Positions 15,551-23,985 of a stretch of DNA of 64,000 nt are shown in pieces (the first letter of the stretch is position 1; every line of letters starts with the position of its first letter). The stretch comes from Enterobacter sp. RHBSTW-00994 (GTDB lineage: Bacteria; Pseudomonadota; Gammaproteobacteria; Enterobacterales; Enterobacteriaceae), in contig NZ_CP056199.1 in assembly GCF_013782625.1 (NCBI RefSeq), forward strand, positions 3,800,588 to 3,864,587. Reading direction: 5' to 3'. The notes beneath the pieces were generated by a model. The model saw only the letters and a program-made list of their open reading frames with translations. It did not search any database and was not told the origin of the DNA. The position numbers and the translations under genes are program-made.

Positions 15551-15569
15551 TATATAACGTTATTTTAGT
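15551..15569. promoter_or_regulatory. KdgR-type operator distal to kdgM
   Basis: On the kdgM strand ACTAAAATAACGTTATATA matches at 16 of 19 positions. Together with the proximal copy, whose centre is 43 bases away (about four helical turns), it could allow cooperative binding or looping of KdgR over the kdgM promoter. Confidence 0.5.
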
Positions 15570-15765
15570 GACCAAGATCGTAATTATTTGTTTCATTTTT
15601 TTTGGCAAGGATCGACGTGACACCCATCAACAAAACAGGGTCATTAACGTTAAATTTCAGGAGGAAGATCACACAAAAAAAGTCATCATGATCATTATTC
15701 AACGCGCAAGAATTACAGAGGGATTGAGAATTCACTGATGAGTATAAAAATGTCGTTCAGGAGGC

Positions 15766-15793
15766 AAAAAAAACTCCCTGGCGGGAGGTTTTT
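15766..15793 (-). terminator. yqeF terminator (bidirectional)
   Basis: ACTCCC-TGGC-GGGAGG hairpin with A-run on the left and T-run on the right, 27 bases beyond the yqeF stop codon. The remaining bases between 15570 and 15766, upstream of kdgM, show no gene. Confidence 0.65.
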
Positions 15794-15819
15794 CTGAGTA
15801 CAAAATGGAGAAAAGATGA

Positions 15820-16998
15820 TTATCGCTCGATCGCTAGCGCAACGCCCTGCCCGCCCCCAATACACAACGTGGCAAGCCCTTTGCGGGCATCACGTTTTAT
15901 CATTTCGTGAACTAATGAAACCAGAATACGGCAACCGGATGCCCCAATCGGGTGACCCAACGCAATTGCCCCACCGTTAACATTGACGCGTTTCGGGTCC
16001 CACTCCAGCATTTTACCCACTGAAATGGCCTGCGCCGCAAAGGCCTCGTTGACTTCAATCAGATCCACATCGCCCAGCGCCCATCCGGCACGTTCCAGAC
16101 AGCGACGGGTCGCATAAACGGGTGCAATGCCCATTAATGCTGGATCAACGCCGACGCTGGCAAAAGCCTTAATACGTGCCAACACGGGTAAATCCAGCTC
16201 CAGCGCTTTGCTTTCACTCATCATCATCACCGCCGCTGCACCGTCATTGATGGAGGAGGCGTTACCCGCAGTCACCGATCCCATAGTTTCAAAGGCCGGA
16301 TTTAACATTGCCAGCCCTTCAGCACTGGCATCGGTGCGCGGTTGTTCATCGGTGTCGACGATCGTGTTTTCACCCGACTGACGGTGAGTATGAACGGGGA
16401 CGATTTCATCGCGGAATCGCCCGGAATCGATAGCCGCACGGGCTTTTTGCTGTGAACTGAGCGCATAGGCATCCTGAAGCTCACGGCTGATACCATACTC
16501 CCGCGCCAGGTTTTCTGCCGTTACGCCCATATGGTAATCATTAAATGCATCCCACAGCCCGTCATGTACCAGGCTGTCAATCAACTGGCTATTGCCCAGT
16601 TGCGCGCCGGTACGGCTGTCGGTGAGAACATGGGGCGCGCGGCTCATGTTTTCTTGCCCACCGGCAATCACAACATCCGCCTCACCACACTGGATGGCTT
16701 GCGTTGCAAGATGCAGCGCTTTCAGGCCTGAGCCACAGACGTCATTAATCGTGATCGCGGAGACCGTGTTAGGCAACCCGCCTTTGAGCGCTGCCTGACG
16801 CGCAGGATTTTGCCCCGCACCAGCCGTCAGCACCTGGCCGAGGATCACCTCATCGATTTCATGTGTCGCGATCCCGCTGCGTTCCACCAGTGCTTTCACC
16901 ACCACGCTGCCCAAATCAACGGCAGAGTGACGCGCAAGCGCTCCCTGAAAACAGCCGATAGCTGTACGCAACGCACCCACTATAACGACATCTTTCAT
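15820..16998 (-). CDS. yqeF: YqeF, acetyl-CoA acetyltransferase (thiolase)
   Basis: Thiolase of 392 residues (E. coli YqeF has 393) that condenses two acetyl-CoA to acetoacetyl-CoA or the reverse. Active-site Cys lies in NDVCGSGLKAL, the His in NGGAIALGHPIGASG and the second Cys in LCIGGGQG. I chose ATG 16998 (MKDVVIVGALRT), preceded by AGAGGTCGTG, because it matches the K-12 N-terminus; 17022 is a less likely upstream start. In K-12 its physiological role is unclear. Position next to kduI and yqeG is conserved. Confidence 0.93.
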   Translation of the reverse strand: MKDVVIVGALRTAIGCFQGALARHSAVDLGSVVVKALVERSGIATHEIDEVILGQVLTAGAGQNPARQAALKGGLPNTVSAITINDVCGSGLKALHLATQAIQCGEADVVIAGGQENMSRAPHVLTDSRTGAQLGNSQLIDSLVHDGLWDAFNDYHMGVTAENLAREYGISRELQDAYALSSQQKARAAIDSGRFRDEIVPVHTHRQSGENTIVDTDEQPRTDASAEGLAMLNPAFETMGSVTAGNASSINDGAAAVMMMSESKALELDLPVLARIKAFASVGVDPALMGIAPVYATRRCLERAGWALGDVDLIEVNEAFAAQAISVGKMLEWDPKRVNVNGGAIALGHPIGASGCRILVSLVHEMIKRDARKGLATLCIGGGQGVALAIER

Positions 16999-17092
16999 CA
17001 CGACCTCTGTATAAAATGACATGACGATAGTAGAGTATTGTTATCAACAATTGACGCAATTGTTTAAAAAAAGTGAGTTTAATCACAAAGGA

Positions 17093-17959
17093 TTAGCGTG
17101 CATCCTGCAAATACTGGCGCAACCAGCTTCCGGCAATGCCTGGTGGAGAGCGCTTGTTCCATAAGAGATCGATAGCGATCGAGCGTGGCCAGCCAGGCAC
17201 ATTCAGTTGCACCAGCGATTTCGCCGCGGCGAATTCATCCACCAGCGCACAAGGTAATGCGCACCAGCCAAAGCCCTGTACCGCCATACTCAAGAGTAAC
17301 AGGTAATTCGGTGCTGACCAGACCGGCCCCCGGGCAACAGCGGGCTCTCGTTCAAGATAGGTGTTTAGCCGCAGCTCACGCCAGCCATGGAGTTCATCGG
17401 CTTCTGTTTGCGGTTGCCCTGCCAGTGGATGCGTGGTCGAGACATAAATCGCCATTCGGGTCTGCATGGGAAGCCGTGTCACACCAATTCCGGTAGGATA
17501 ACTGTCACGTGCTTCCGTCAGGCCAACCTGCGCCCGCTCTTTCTGGAGCAGATCGATAACATCCTCATCCTCACCAATCAGGCATTCAAATTCCGTATGA
17601 GGAAAACGCTGGTCGAACTCGCTCATCAGGTTTTCCAGCACATCCGGGTTCAGTGTATCCGACAACACAAATGTCAGGCGCGCCTCCGTTTGCGCTGTCA
17701 GTGACACCGCCAGCTCATCGAGCCTCGCACTGGCGGCGAGGATCGACTGCACGTACCCCAACACCTGCTCACCCTGTGCGGTAAGCACAGGCTGGCGTGC
17801 CGAGCGATCAAAAAGCTCAAACCCCAGATCGGCTTCAAGATTTGCTATCGAGGTACTGATGGTGGACTGACTCTTACGCAGGCGACGGGCGGCAGCAGAG
17901 AAAGAGCCTGCAGCAACCGTTTCAACAAATGCGATTAAGGCTTCAGGGGAATAGCGCAT
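17093..17959 (-). CDS. LysR family regulator next to a PACE efflux gene
   Basis: LysR-type regulator of 288 residues. Winged helix-turn-helix at residues 1-60 (SFSAAARRLRKSQSTISTSIANLEADLGFELFDR), linker helix, then an effector domain. It is divergent from a PACE-family efflux gene, the same layout as aceR-aceI in Acinetobacter, where the LysR protein activates the pump in response to chlorhexidine or polyamines. That analogy is the best guide to its role; the ligand is unknown. No such gene lies between yqeF and yqeG in K-12. Confidence 0.85.
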   Translation of the reverse strand: MRYSPEALIAFVETVAAGSFSAAARRLRKSQSTISTSIANLEADLGFELFDRSARQPVLTAQGEQVLGYVQSILAASARLDELAVSLTAQTEARLTFVLSDTLNPDVLENLMSEFDQRFPHTEFECLIGEDEDVIDLLQKERAQVGLTEARDSYPTGIGVTRLPMQTRMAIYVSTTHPLAGQPQTEADELHGWRELRLNTYLEREPAVARGPVWSAPNYLLLLSMAVQGFGWCALPCALVDEFAAAKSLVQLNVPGWPRSIAIDLLWNKRSPPGIAGSWLRQYLQDAR

Positions 17960-18064
17960 GAAGTATCTACTTTATCGATGGATACTATCTTTTATATATC
18001 ATCTTTAGCGATAAAAATAGGCCACAACACCGCCCATCCCGGCGAATCAATGAGGTCTACCGCT

Positions 18065-18526
18065 ATGCAACATCAAGATACACTCCAACGTAAATTGCCG
18101 GAGCGGATCTTCCATGCCGTCTGCTTTGAAGGAATTGCGACGGCTATTCTCGCCCCGACGGCAGCGTGGTTAATGCAGCGTTCCGTTGTCGAAATGGGCG
18201 GACTGACCATTATTCTGGCAACTACGGCGATGCTCTGGAACATCATCTATAACTTCGGATTTGACCGTTTCTGGCCAGTTCAGCGCGTCACGCGGACGGC
18301 AAAAGTACGTGCGCTACACGCTCTGGGCTTCGAGTGCGGCTTTATTGTGATCGGCGTGTCCATTGTCTCCGCCGTTCTGGGCGTCACGCTGCTTCAGGCA
18401 TTCACGCTGGAAATAGGTTTCTTCCTGTTCTTCCTGCCATACACCATGTTCTATAACTGGGCATATGACACTCTGCGTGAGAAATTCATCAAACGACGCC
18501 AGCAACGACGCGCCCTCGCAAGCTAA
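18065..18526 (+). CDS. PACE family multidrug/biocide efflux protein
   Basis: Inner-membrane protein of 153 residues with four transmembrane helices arranged as two bacterial transmembrane pair domains, the structure of AceI-type proton-coupled antiporters. Diagnostic motifs are RIFHAVCFEGIAT in TM1, WNIIYNFGFDRFWP at the end of TM2, RALHALGFECGF in TM3 and YTMFYNWAYDTLREK in TM4. The conserved TM1 Glu of AceI appears in FEGIA. Relatives export chlorhexidine, acriflavine and short diamines. ATG 18065 is preferred because ATGAGG lies 9 bases upstream. Likely regulated by the divergent LysR gene. Confidence 0.87.
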   Translation: MQHQDTLQRKLPERIFHAVCFEGIATAILAPTAAWLMQRSVVEMGGLTIILATTAMLWNIIYNFGFDRFWPVQRVTRTAKVRALHALGFECGFIVIGVSIVSAVLGVTLLQAFTLEIGFFLFFLPYTMFYNWAYDTLREKFIKRRQQRRALAS

Positions 18527-18534
18527 TGCCCTCC

Positions 18535-18557
18535 TGGCCGGAACCCGTGTCCGGCCA
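18535..18557 (+). terminator. Hairpin after PACE gene
   Basis: TGGCCGGA and TCCGGCCA form a perfect 8-base stem 9 bases after the stop. No T-tract; a REP-like or factor-assisted end. Confidence 0.45.
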
Positions 18558-18645
18558 CTACCTGCCAAGTCAGTTACGCCCTCCAGCCATAATTATGGTA
18601 AATTGCACTCCTTTTTGTTCGTTTTATAGTTGATACGTTGCTCTA

Positions 18646-19875
18646 ATGTCGAAAATTTGGTCAAAAGAAGAGACTCTCTGGAGTTTCGCCCTCTATGGCA
18701 CAGCCGTGGGCGCAGGAACGCTGTTCTTGCCCATCCAGCTTGGCTCCGCAGGCGCAATTGTCCTGTTTATTACCGCCCTTGTGGCCTATCCATTAACCTA
18801 CTGGCCGCATAAAGCGCTGGCGCAATTTATCCTGTCCTACAAAACAAACGGGAATGAAGGGATCACCGGTGCGGTCACTCACTACTACGGAAAAAAGATT
18901 GGGAATCTGATCACCACCCTCTACTTTGTCGCCTTCTTTGTGGTGGTGCTGATCTACGCTGTCGCGATCACCAACTCAATGACTGAACAGCTGGCGAAAC
19001 ATATGACGGTCGACACCGCCGTGCGCATGCTGGTAAGTTTTGGCGTGGTGCTGGTGCTGAATCTGATCTTCCTGATGGGACGTCACATCACCATAAAAGT
19101 GATGGGTTTTCTGGTATTCCCGCTGATCGCCTACTTCCTGTTTGTCTCGATCTACCTGACGGGAAGCTGGCAACCATCGTTGCTTACCAGCCAGATGGCG
19201 TTTGATCAACACACGCTTCACCAGGTCTGGATTTCGATCCCGGTGATGGTTTTCGCTTTTAGCCATACCCCGATTATCTCGACGTTTGCTGTTGATCGCC
19301 GGGAGAAGTACGGTGATTCCGCCATGGGTAAATGCAAAAAAATCATGAAGGTGGCGTACCTGATCATCTGTCTGAGCGTACTGTTCTTCGTGTTCAGTTG
19401 CCTGCTCTCTATCCCGCCGTCTTACATTGTGGCGGCAAAAGAGGAAGGGGTAACGATTTTGTCAGCGCTGTCGATGATGCCCTCCTCTCCGGCCTGGCTC
19501 GGCATTTCCGGGATTGTGGTTGCCATCGTCGCGATGTCGAAATCGTTCCTGGGAACCTATTTTGGGGTGATTGAAGGGGCGACCGAGATCGTGAAATCAT
19601 CCCTGAATCAGGTCGGCGTCAAGAAGAGTCGTGCCTTTAATCGCGCGATTTCTATTTTAGGTGTGTCGCTGGTTACGTTCGTGGTTTGCTGCATTAACCC
19701 GAATGCAATCTCGATGATTTACGCCATCAGCGGCCCGCTTATCGCCATGATCCTGTTTATCATGCCAACGCTCTCGACGTATCTGATCCCGTCCCTGAAA
19801 CAGTACCGTTCCATCGGCAATCTGCTGACGCTGATTGTCGGCGTGCTGTGTGTATCCGTGATGTTCGTCGGTTAA
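18646..19875 (+). CDS. yqeG: YqeG, inner-membrane amino-acid (HAAAP/STP) transporter
   Basis: Membrane protein of 409 residues with eleven predicted transmembrane helices, in the hydroxy/aromatic amino acid permease family (SdaC/TdcC subgroup). The N-terminus WSKEETLWSFALYGTAVGAG has the glycine-rich unwound TM1 of this fold. It matches E. coli YqeG in nearly every segment. It may import serine or a related amino acid with protons; K-12 YqeG is linked to serine uptake only weakly, so the substrate stays open. Start ATG 18646 has no strong ribosome binding site; it is kept because the E. coli N-terminus aligns there. Confidence 0.92.
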   Translation: MSKIWSKEETLWSFALYGTAVGAGTLFLPIQLGSAGAIVLFITALVAYPLTYWPHKALAQFILSYKTNGNEGITGAVTHYYGKKIGNLITTLYFVAFFVVVLIYAVAITNSMTEQLAKHMTVDTAVRMLVSFGVVLVLNLIFLMGRHITIKVMGFLVFPLIAYFLFVSIYLTGSWQPSLLTSQMAFDQHTLHQVWISIPVMVFAFSHTPIISTFAVDRREKYGDSAMGKCKKIMKVAYLIICLSVLFFVFSCLLSIPPSYIVAAKEEGVTILSALSMMPSSPAWLGISGIVVAIVAMSKSFLGTYFGVIEGATEIVKSSLNQVGVKKSRAFNRAISILGVSLVTFVVCCINPNAISMIYAISGPLIAMILFIMPTLSTYLIPSLKQYRSIGNLLTLIVGVLCVSVMFVG

Positions 19876-19893
19876 TGGCCTTCGTGCCCGGCG

Positions 19894-20433
19894 CTATGCC
19901 GGGCGCGTCTTGCCATACAGAACATGCTGCGAAAGCCTGTCCCTCGTCGTCAGGGCCGGGTGAGCAAACTCGCCACGTTTTTCCATGCCCAACCGCTTCA
20001 TCAGACTCTGTGAGGGCACATTCAATACGGAGGTAAATGACACCACTTCAGCTAACGCTAATTGTACAAACGCGTAATCCAGACACACCTGCGCCGCCTC
20101 TGTTGCCAGTCCCTGATGCCAGAATCTCTTATCCAGCCGCCAGCCGATTTCAGTGCAGGGTGAAAACGCGAACCGATCTGGCTGAGGATGCAGGCCAACA
20201 CAGCCCACAAACTCGCCGTTTTCTCTGGACTCAACGGCCCAGAATCCCCATCCGCGTTCCTCAATTCCGTCACGAAAGCGGGCCGCAAGGCTATCACTCT
20301 CATCGCGTGTGAGCGTTGCGGGGAAAAAACGCATCACCTCAGGATCGCCATTCAGCGCCGCAAAAGGGGCAAAATCGTCCTCATGCCACTGACGTAAAAT
20401 CAGGCGCGGCGTAGTGATAATCGGTTTATCCAC
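19894..20433 (-). CDS. GNAT family N-acetyltransferase (RimJ/RimL-like)
   Basis: Acetyltransferase of 179 residues. The N-terminal TPRLILRQWHEDDF is typical of the RimJ/RimL branch; the acetyl-CoA loop appears as KRFWHQGLATEAAQ (Q/R-x-x-G-x-A). Acceptor substrate unknown. Its start overlaps the end of the upstream AsnC-type regulator by 8 bases, so the two are likely translated together. A hairpin (GCCCGGC/GCCGGGC, 19886-19904) spans its stop codon and may serve both it and convergent yqeG. Confidence 0.83.
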   Translation of the reverse strand: MDKPIITTPRLILRQWHEDDFAPFAALNGDPEVMRFFPATLTRDESDSLAARFRDGIEERGWGFWAVESRENGEFVGCVGLHPQPDRFAFSPCTEIGWRLDKRFWHQGLATEAAQVCLDYAFVQLALAEVVSFTSVLNVPSQSLMKRLGMEKRGEFAHPALTTRDRLSQHVLYGKTRPA

Positions 20434-20896
20434 GACTCAGTGTCTCCAGCGGAAAAGGCCTGTCCTGCACCACCGTTTTCATTACCAGCGTCGAGCGCAG
20501 ATGCTGAACACCGGGCATTGCGGACAGCTTCTCGTCATAGAGTTTCTGGAAAGCAGGCAGATCACGCGTCACAACGTGCATCAGATAATCAGGATCGCCA
20601 AACAGCCGTTGCGCCAGCACAATTTGCGGGATCGCTTCAACGGCCTCTTCAAACGCACTGACCGCTTTTTTATCGCCCTCTTTAAGCGTCGCGAAGACAA
20701 TCGCCAGAAAGTTAAACCCCATTTTGGCCGGATCAAGGTTGGCACGGTAGCCGGTAATCGCTCCACTTTGCTCCAGCGCACGTACACGCCGGTGGCATGG
20801 CGAGAGACTCAGGTTGACCCGCTCCGCCAGCTCAGTGAGAGATAAGCGGCCATCGGCCTGTAGTTCAGCAAGAATTTTTCTATCAATGCTATCCAT
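20426..20896 (-). CDS. Lrp/AsnC family transcriptional regulator
   Basis: Regulator of 156 residues. N-terminal helix-turn-helix (DRKILAELQADGRLSLTELAERVNLS, then RRVRALEQSGAITGY) and C-terminal RAM ligand-binding domain (DPDYLMHVVTRDL). Divergent from an RhtB/LysE-type exporter, the common pairing in which an amino acid switches on its own export. Cotranscribed with the GNAT gene. The ligand cannot be told from sequence. Confidence 0.88.
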   Translation of the reverse strand: MDSIDRKILAELQADGRLSLTELAERVNLSLSPCHRRVRALEQSGAITGYRANLDPAKMGFNFLAIVFATLKEGDKKAVSAFEEAVEAIPQIVLAQRLFGDPDYLMHVVTRDLPAFQKLYDEKLSAMPGVQHLRSTLVMKTVVQDRPFPLETLSRG

Positions 20897-21011
20897 CTGG
20901 AAGATTTTCTCAATTTCACCGTATTTTCAGCATAACATTGAAAGCTCATTTCATGCGGATATCGATATTCTTTCTCTCCACTGAAGCGGTTTCTAAGGAG
21001 AAAGTAAGACG

Positions 21012-21623
21012 ATGGACATGAGCGTTATTGCCGGGTTTTGGATCGTGTCTTTCCTGCTTATCATGACGCCAGGGGCAGACTGGGCCTACACGATCAGTGC
21101 CGGAATTAATGGACGCCGCATTGTTCCGGCGGTCATCGGCCTAATGTCCGGGCATCTGCTTGCCACTATCATTGTGGTAGCAGGCGTTGGTGTCATGATT
21201 GCCCGTCATCCAGTGGCACTATCGGTACTGACAATCGCAGGTGCGTTCTATCTCCTGTGGCTTGGGATCTCACTTCTGCGTCATCCTGCAACACCTCAGG
21301 AAGCGCAGCAGCAGTCCGGAAGCTGGAATCAATGGGCAGTAAAAGGGCTGTGTATTAGCGGCCTGAACCCGAAAGTCTTCCTGCTGTTTCTGGCTTTACT
21401 GCCACAGTTTACAGATCCAAAAGGAAGCTGGTCGATAGCACTACAGATGTCTGCGCTTGGTATGATGCATCTCATCACCTGCACGCTGGTCTACCTGCTG
21501 GTCGGTTATGGTTCCAGGACGGTGTTAGCTGCGCGTCCACAGGCGGCACGCCTGGTTAGCACCGCATCGGGTGGGATCATGGTGTTGATTGCGGCCATAT
21601 TACTTCTGGAGCAGATGAGATAA
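21012..21623 (+). CDS. RhtB/LysE family amino-acid exporter
   Basis: Inner-membrane exporter of 203 residues with six hydrophobic segments. Family hallmarks: an early TPGADWAYTIS (usual form PGP at the end of TM1) and GLNPKVFLLFLALLPQF in TM4. The Pro-Gly-Ala in place of Pro-Gly-Pro is a mild deviation. Probably exports a neutral or basic amino acid under control of the divergent AsnC-type regulator. TAAGGAGAAAGTAAGACG precedes ATG 21012. Confidence 0.87.
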   Translation: MDMSVIAGFWIVSFLLIMTPGADWAYTISAGINGRRIVPAVIGLMSGHLLATIIVVAGVGVMIARHPVALSVLTIAGAFYLLWLGISLLRHPATPQEAQQQSGSWNQWAVKGLCISGLNPKVFLLFLALLPQFTDPKGSWSIALQMSALGMMHLITCTLVYLLVGYGSRTVLAARPQAARLVSTASGGIMVLIAAILLLEQMR

Positions 21624-21649
21624 AAAAACACCGGCTATTGCCGGTGCTG
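21623..21649 (-). terminator. Bidirectional terminator between exporter and yjdJ
   Basis: CACCGGC-TATT-GCCGGTG stem with a seven-A run on the left, which becomes the T-tract for yjdJ on the minus strand. Confidence 0.7.
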
Positions 21650-21651
21650 TA

Positions 21652-21924
21652 TCACGCGCGGATATCGTCGTATTCCCGCGTGCTATCAAACTCATGTTTG
21701 GCAAATGGACAGAGCGGGATGATTTTACGGTTCTCACCGCGCATTTTTGCCACCACTTTCGCCACCAGCTGCTTGCCTACGCCCTGCCCTTTAAGGCTGG
21801 GATCAACATCCGTATGTTCGATAATACTCAGATGCTCGCCAGTCGGAACGAAGACAATCTCAGCAACCTGATTTCCCTCGGCATCGTTCACATAAAATTT
21901 GTTATGGCCTTCCAGAATATCCAT
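21652..21924 (-). CDS. yjdJ: YjdJ, small GNAT-fold acetyltransferase
   Basis: Protein of 90 residues in the YjdJ/GNAT-like short acetyltransferase family. The acetyl-CoA-binding loop is [14 protein letters not shown] (consensus Q/R-x-x-G-x-G/A), and the LCPFAKHEF motif near the end is characteristic. Function unknown. Eleven bases after yjdI and almost certainly in one operon with it. In E. coli K-12 the same pair lies beside dcuS at another chromosomal location. Confidence 0.88.
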   Translation of the reverse strand: MDILEGHNKFYVNDAEGNQVAEIVFVPTGEHLSIIEHTDVDPSLKGQGVGKQLVAKVVAKMRGENRKIIPLCPFAKHEFDSTREYDDIRA

Positions 21925-21934
21925 GGTTCCTCGC

Positions 21935-22165
21935 TTATTTTTGGCGATACGTCAGCGCACCGCTTGGGCAGGTATCAATCACACGTACAACCGTTTCAAC
22001 ATCGACTTCATCCGGCGCGATCCAGGGCTTACGTTTCAGGTTGAACAGCTTCGCACTGCCCCGCACGCAGTTCCCTGAGTGTTTGCAGATCCCGGTATTG
22101 AAGTAGACATCAATTTTCTCACCGGTATAGGCCCGAAACCCCGCGTCCAGTAGCTCTTTATCCAC
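21935..22165 (-). CDS. yjdI: YjdI, putative mono-[4Fe-4S] cluster protein
   Basis: Protein of 76 residues with cysteines in GICKHSGNC and CPSGAL, the pattern of the divergent single-cluster Fe-S domain (CDGSH-like/Fer4_19). Expected to carry one iron-sulfur cluster; partner unknown. Divergent from the CitA-type sensor kinase, exactly as K-12 yjdI is divergent from dcuS. Followed by yjdJ. Confidence 0.87.
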   Translation of the reverse strand: MDKELLDAGFRAYTGEKIDVYFNTGICKHSGNCVRGSAKLFNLKRKPWIAPDEVDVETVVRVIDTCPSGALTYRQK

Positions 22166-22344
22166 GACATTGCCTCTCTATTTTTTATGGTAATACACGA
22201 AGCATAGCCTCCCGGAAAACTGATGGCTATGAACTCAAAAAACGAAAAGCCAGCTCACAACTCTGCCTTTGTCATATTACGCCTGGGATAACCTCATGCT
22301 AGGCTCCGCGAATGTCTCTCTTTTGTATTACTGCCGCAGGTTGT

Positions 22345-23982
22345 ATGAAACGCAGACTCACTTTTCAGGTGAAACTCTTTTTATCACTGGTTTCCTTTTC
22401 CTGCCTGCTATTAGCCCTGCTGGGGGCGATCCTGTTTCATTTTATTGACCGCCAGCTGCATCACGATCTCGGCCAGCGCGCGCGCGTCCAGGCAAGTGAA
22501 ATTGCGCTCATGCCGGGCCTTGCGGAAAAAGTGGCGGCGAGAGATATCTCCGGGATTGCCCGTTTAATTCAGCCTTTGCGGGATCAGAGCGACGCCAGTT
22601 ATATTGTGATTGGTGATACAGACGAACAACACCTGTATCACTCTGAATCCCCGGAGCGGCTTAACTTACCCATGATTGGCGGGGACAATGCCGAGGTGTT
22701 ACAGGGGAAAACCATTATTTCCGTCCGCAAAGGCGGAATTGGCGTGTCATTACGCAGTAAAGCCCCTGTCTTTAATGCGCAGCATCAGGTTATAGGGATT
22801 GTTTCGGTCGGCTATCTCACCTCGTATATCGCCAATATTAATGCCCGTATTCTCTGGCAGGCGGGTTTATATGGCCTCGCCCTTTTGCTCCTGTTATTTA
22901 TCTTTTCCTGGCTATTTACCCGCAATCTCAAAAAACAGATGTTCCGCCTTGAGCCAAAAGATATTGCCCTGCTGGTTCAGCAACAAAAAGCGCTACTTGA
23001 GGCCATGTACGAAGGAATATTTGCGGTTAACGATGAGAAACAACTTATTTTAATCAACCGCGCGGCACGGGAATTACTGGATATACAGCAGAATGAAAAA
23101 GAGCTTATCGGCAAGCCACTGGCCGATGTTCTGCAAACGCCACCAGGTTTCTTTTCTCAGCCGCATGATGCCGCAGACACTGACCGCCACGACCAGATTG
23201 CCGTGTTAAATCAACGCGAGGTCATCGTTAACCGCGTGGCGATAGAACTGGAGCCAGGCGCAGCACGTGGGTGGGTATTCAGTTTTCGTGATAAAAACGA
23301 TATCAACACGCTCAGCAGTCAGTTAAGCCAGGTCAGGCGCTACGCCGACAATTTACGCATCATGCGCCATGAGCAACTTAACTGGACTGCGACACTCGTG
23401 GGGCTGTTGCAGATGCAGCATTATGATGAGGCGATACGCTATATTCAGGCGCAATCGGAAGGTGCGCAGAAGGTACTGGATTTTGTCTCAGCACATTTTA
23501 CCTCCCCGGCGTTGTGTGGCCTACTGCTGGGAAAATACGTGAGCGCGCGTGAAAAAGGTATCGAACTCCTGTTCGATCCTGCGTGCCAGTTAACCCGCCT
23601 TCCGGCAGCGCTCAACGAAACCGAACTCATGTCGGTGATAGGCAACCTGCTGGATAATGCCGTTGATGCCACCCTGAACGCCCTGGTTCCCGCAGCGGTT
23701 GAACTCTATATTTCTGACAGAAACCAGGAGCTCCTGATTGAAATCGCCGATCGCGGGTGTGGCGTGGATGACGCCATGAAACCTCATATTTTTGAGCAGG
23801 GATTCAGCAGCAAGCCCGCCAGCAGTAACGAAATAGTCGGCTCTGAGCACGGTATCGGCTTATTTCTGGTAGCAGGATATGTCGATAAGGCAGGTGGCAG
23901 TATCGAAATCAGCGATAACACCCCACAAGGCACTATTTTTTCTGTGTTTATTCCATACACACGTCCAATTCGACAGGGCTAA
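22345..23982 (+). CDS. CitA/DpiB-type sensor histidine kinase
   Basis: Membrane sensor of 545 residues, similar throughout to E. coli DpiB (CitA). TM1 12-34, periplasmic PAS-type domain 35-170, TM2 172-192, cytoplasmic PAS 210-320, phospho-acceptor His342 in RHEQLNW, N-box NLLDNAVDA and G-boxes (ADRGCGV, EHGIGLFL). In Klebsiella CitA citrate is bound by an R-x-x-H and an R-x-K; here the second is kept (Arg137, Lys139) and the His too (His99), but the first Arg is His96. The ligand is therefore probably a carboxylate, perhaps not citrate. ATG 22345 chosen over upstream codons on homology. It ends 3 bases before its response regulator. Confidence 0.87.
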   Translation: MKRRLTFQVKLFLSLVSFSCLLLALLGAILFHFIDRQLHHDLGQRARVQASEIALMPGLAEKVAARDISGIARLIQPLRDQSDASYIVIGDTDEQHLYHSESPERLNLPMIGGDNAEVLQGKTIISVRKGGIGVSLRSKAPVFNAQHQVIGIVSVGYLTSYIANINARILWQAGLYGLALLLLLFIFSWLFTRNLKKQMFRLEPKDIALLVQQQKALLEAMYEGIFAVNDEKQLILINRAARELLDIQQNEKELIGKPLADVLQTPPGFFSQPHDAADTDRHDQIAVLNQREVIVNRVAIELEPGAARGWVFSFRDKNDINTLSSQLSQVRRYADNLRIMRHEQLNWTATLVGLLQMQHYDEAIRYIQAQSEGAQKVLDFVSAHFTSPALCGLLLGKYVSAREKGIELLFDPACQLTRLPAALNETELMSVIGNLLDNAVDATLNALVPAAVELYISDRNQELLIEIADRGCGVDDAMKPHIFEQGFSSKPASSNEIVGSEHGIGLFLVAGYVDKAGGSIEISDNTPQGTIFSVFIPYTRPIRQG

Positions 23983-23985
23983 AGC

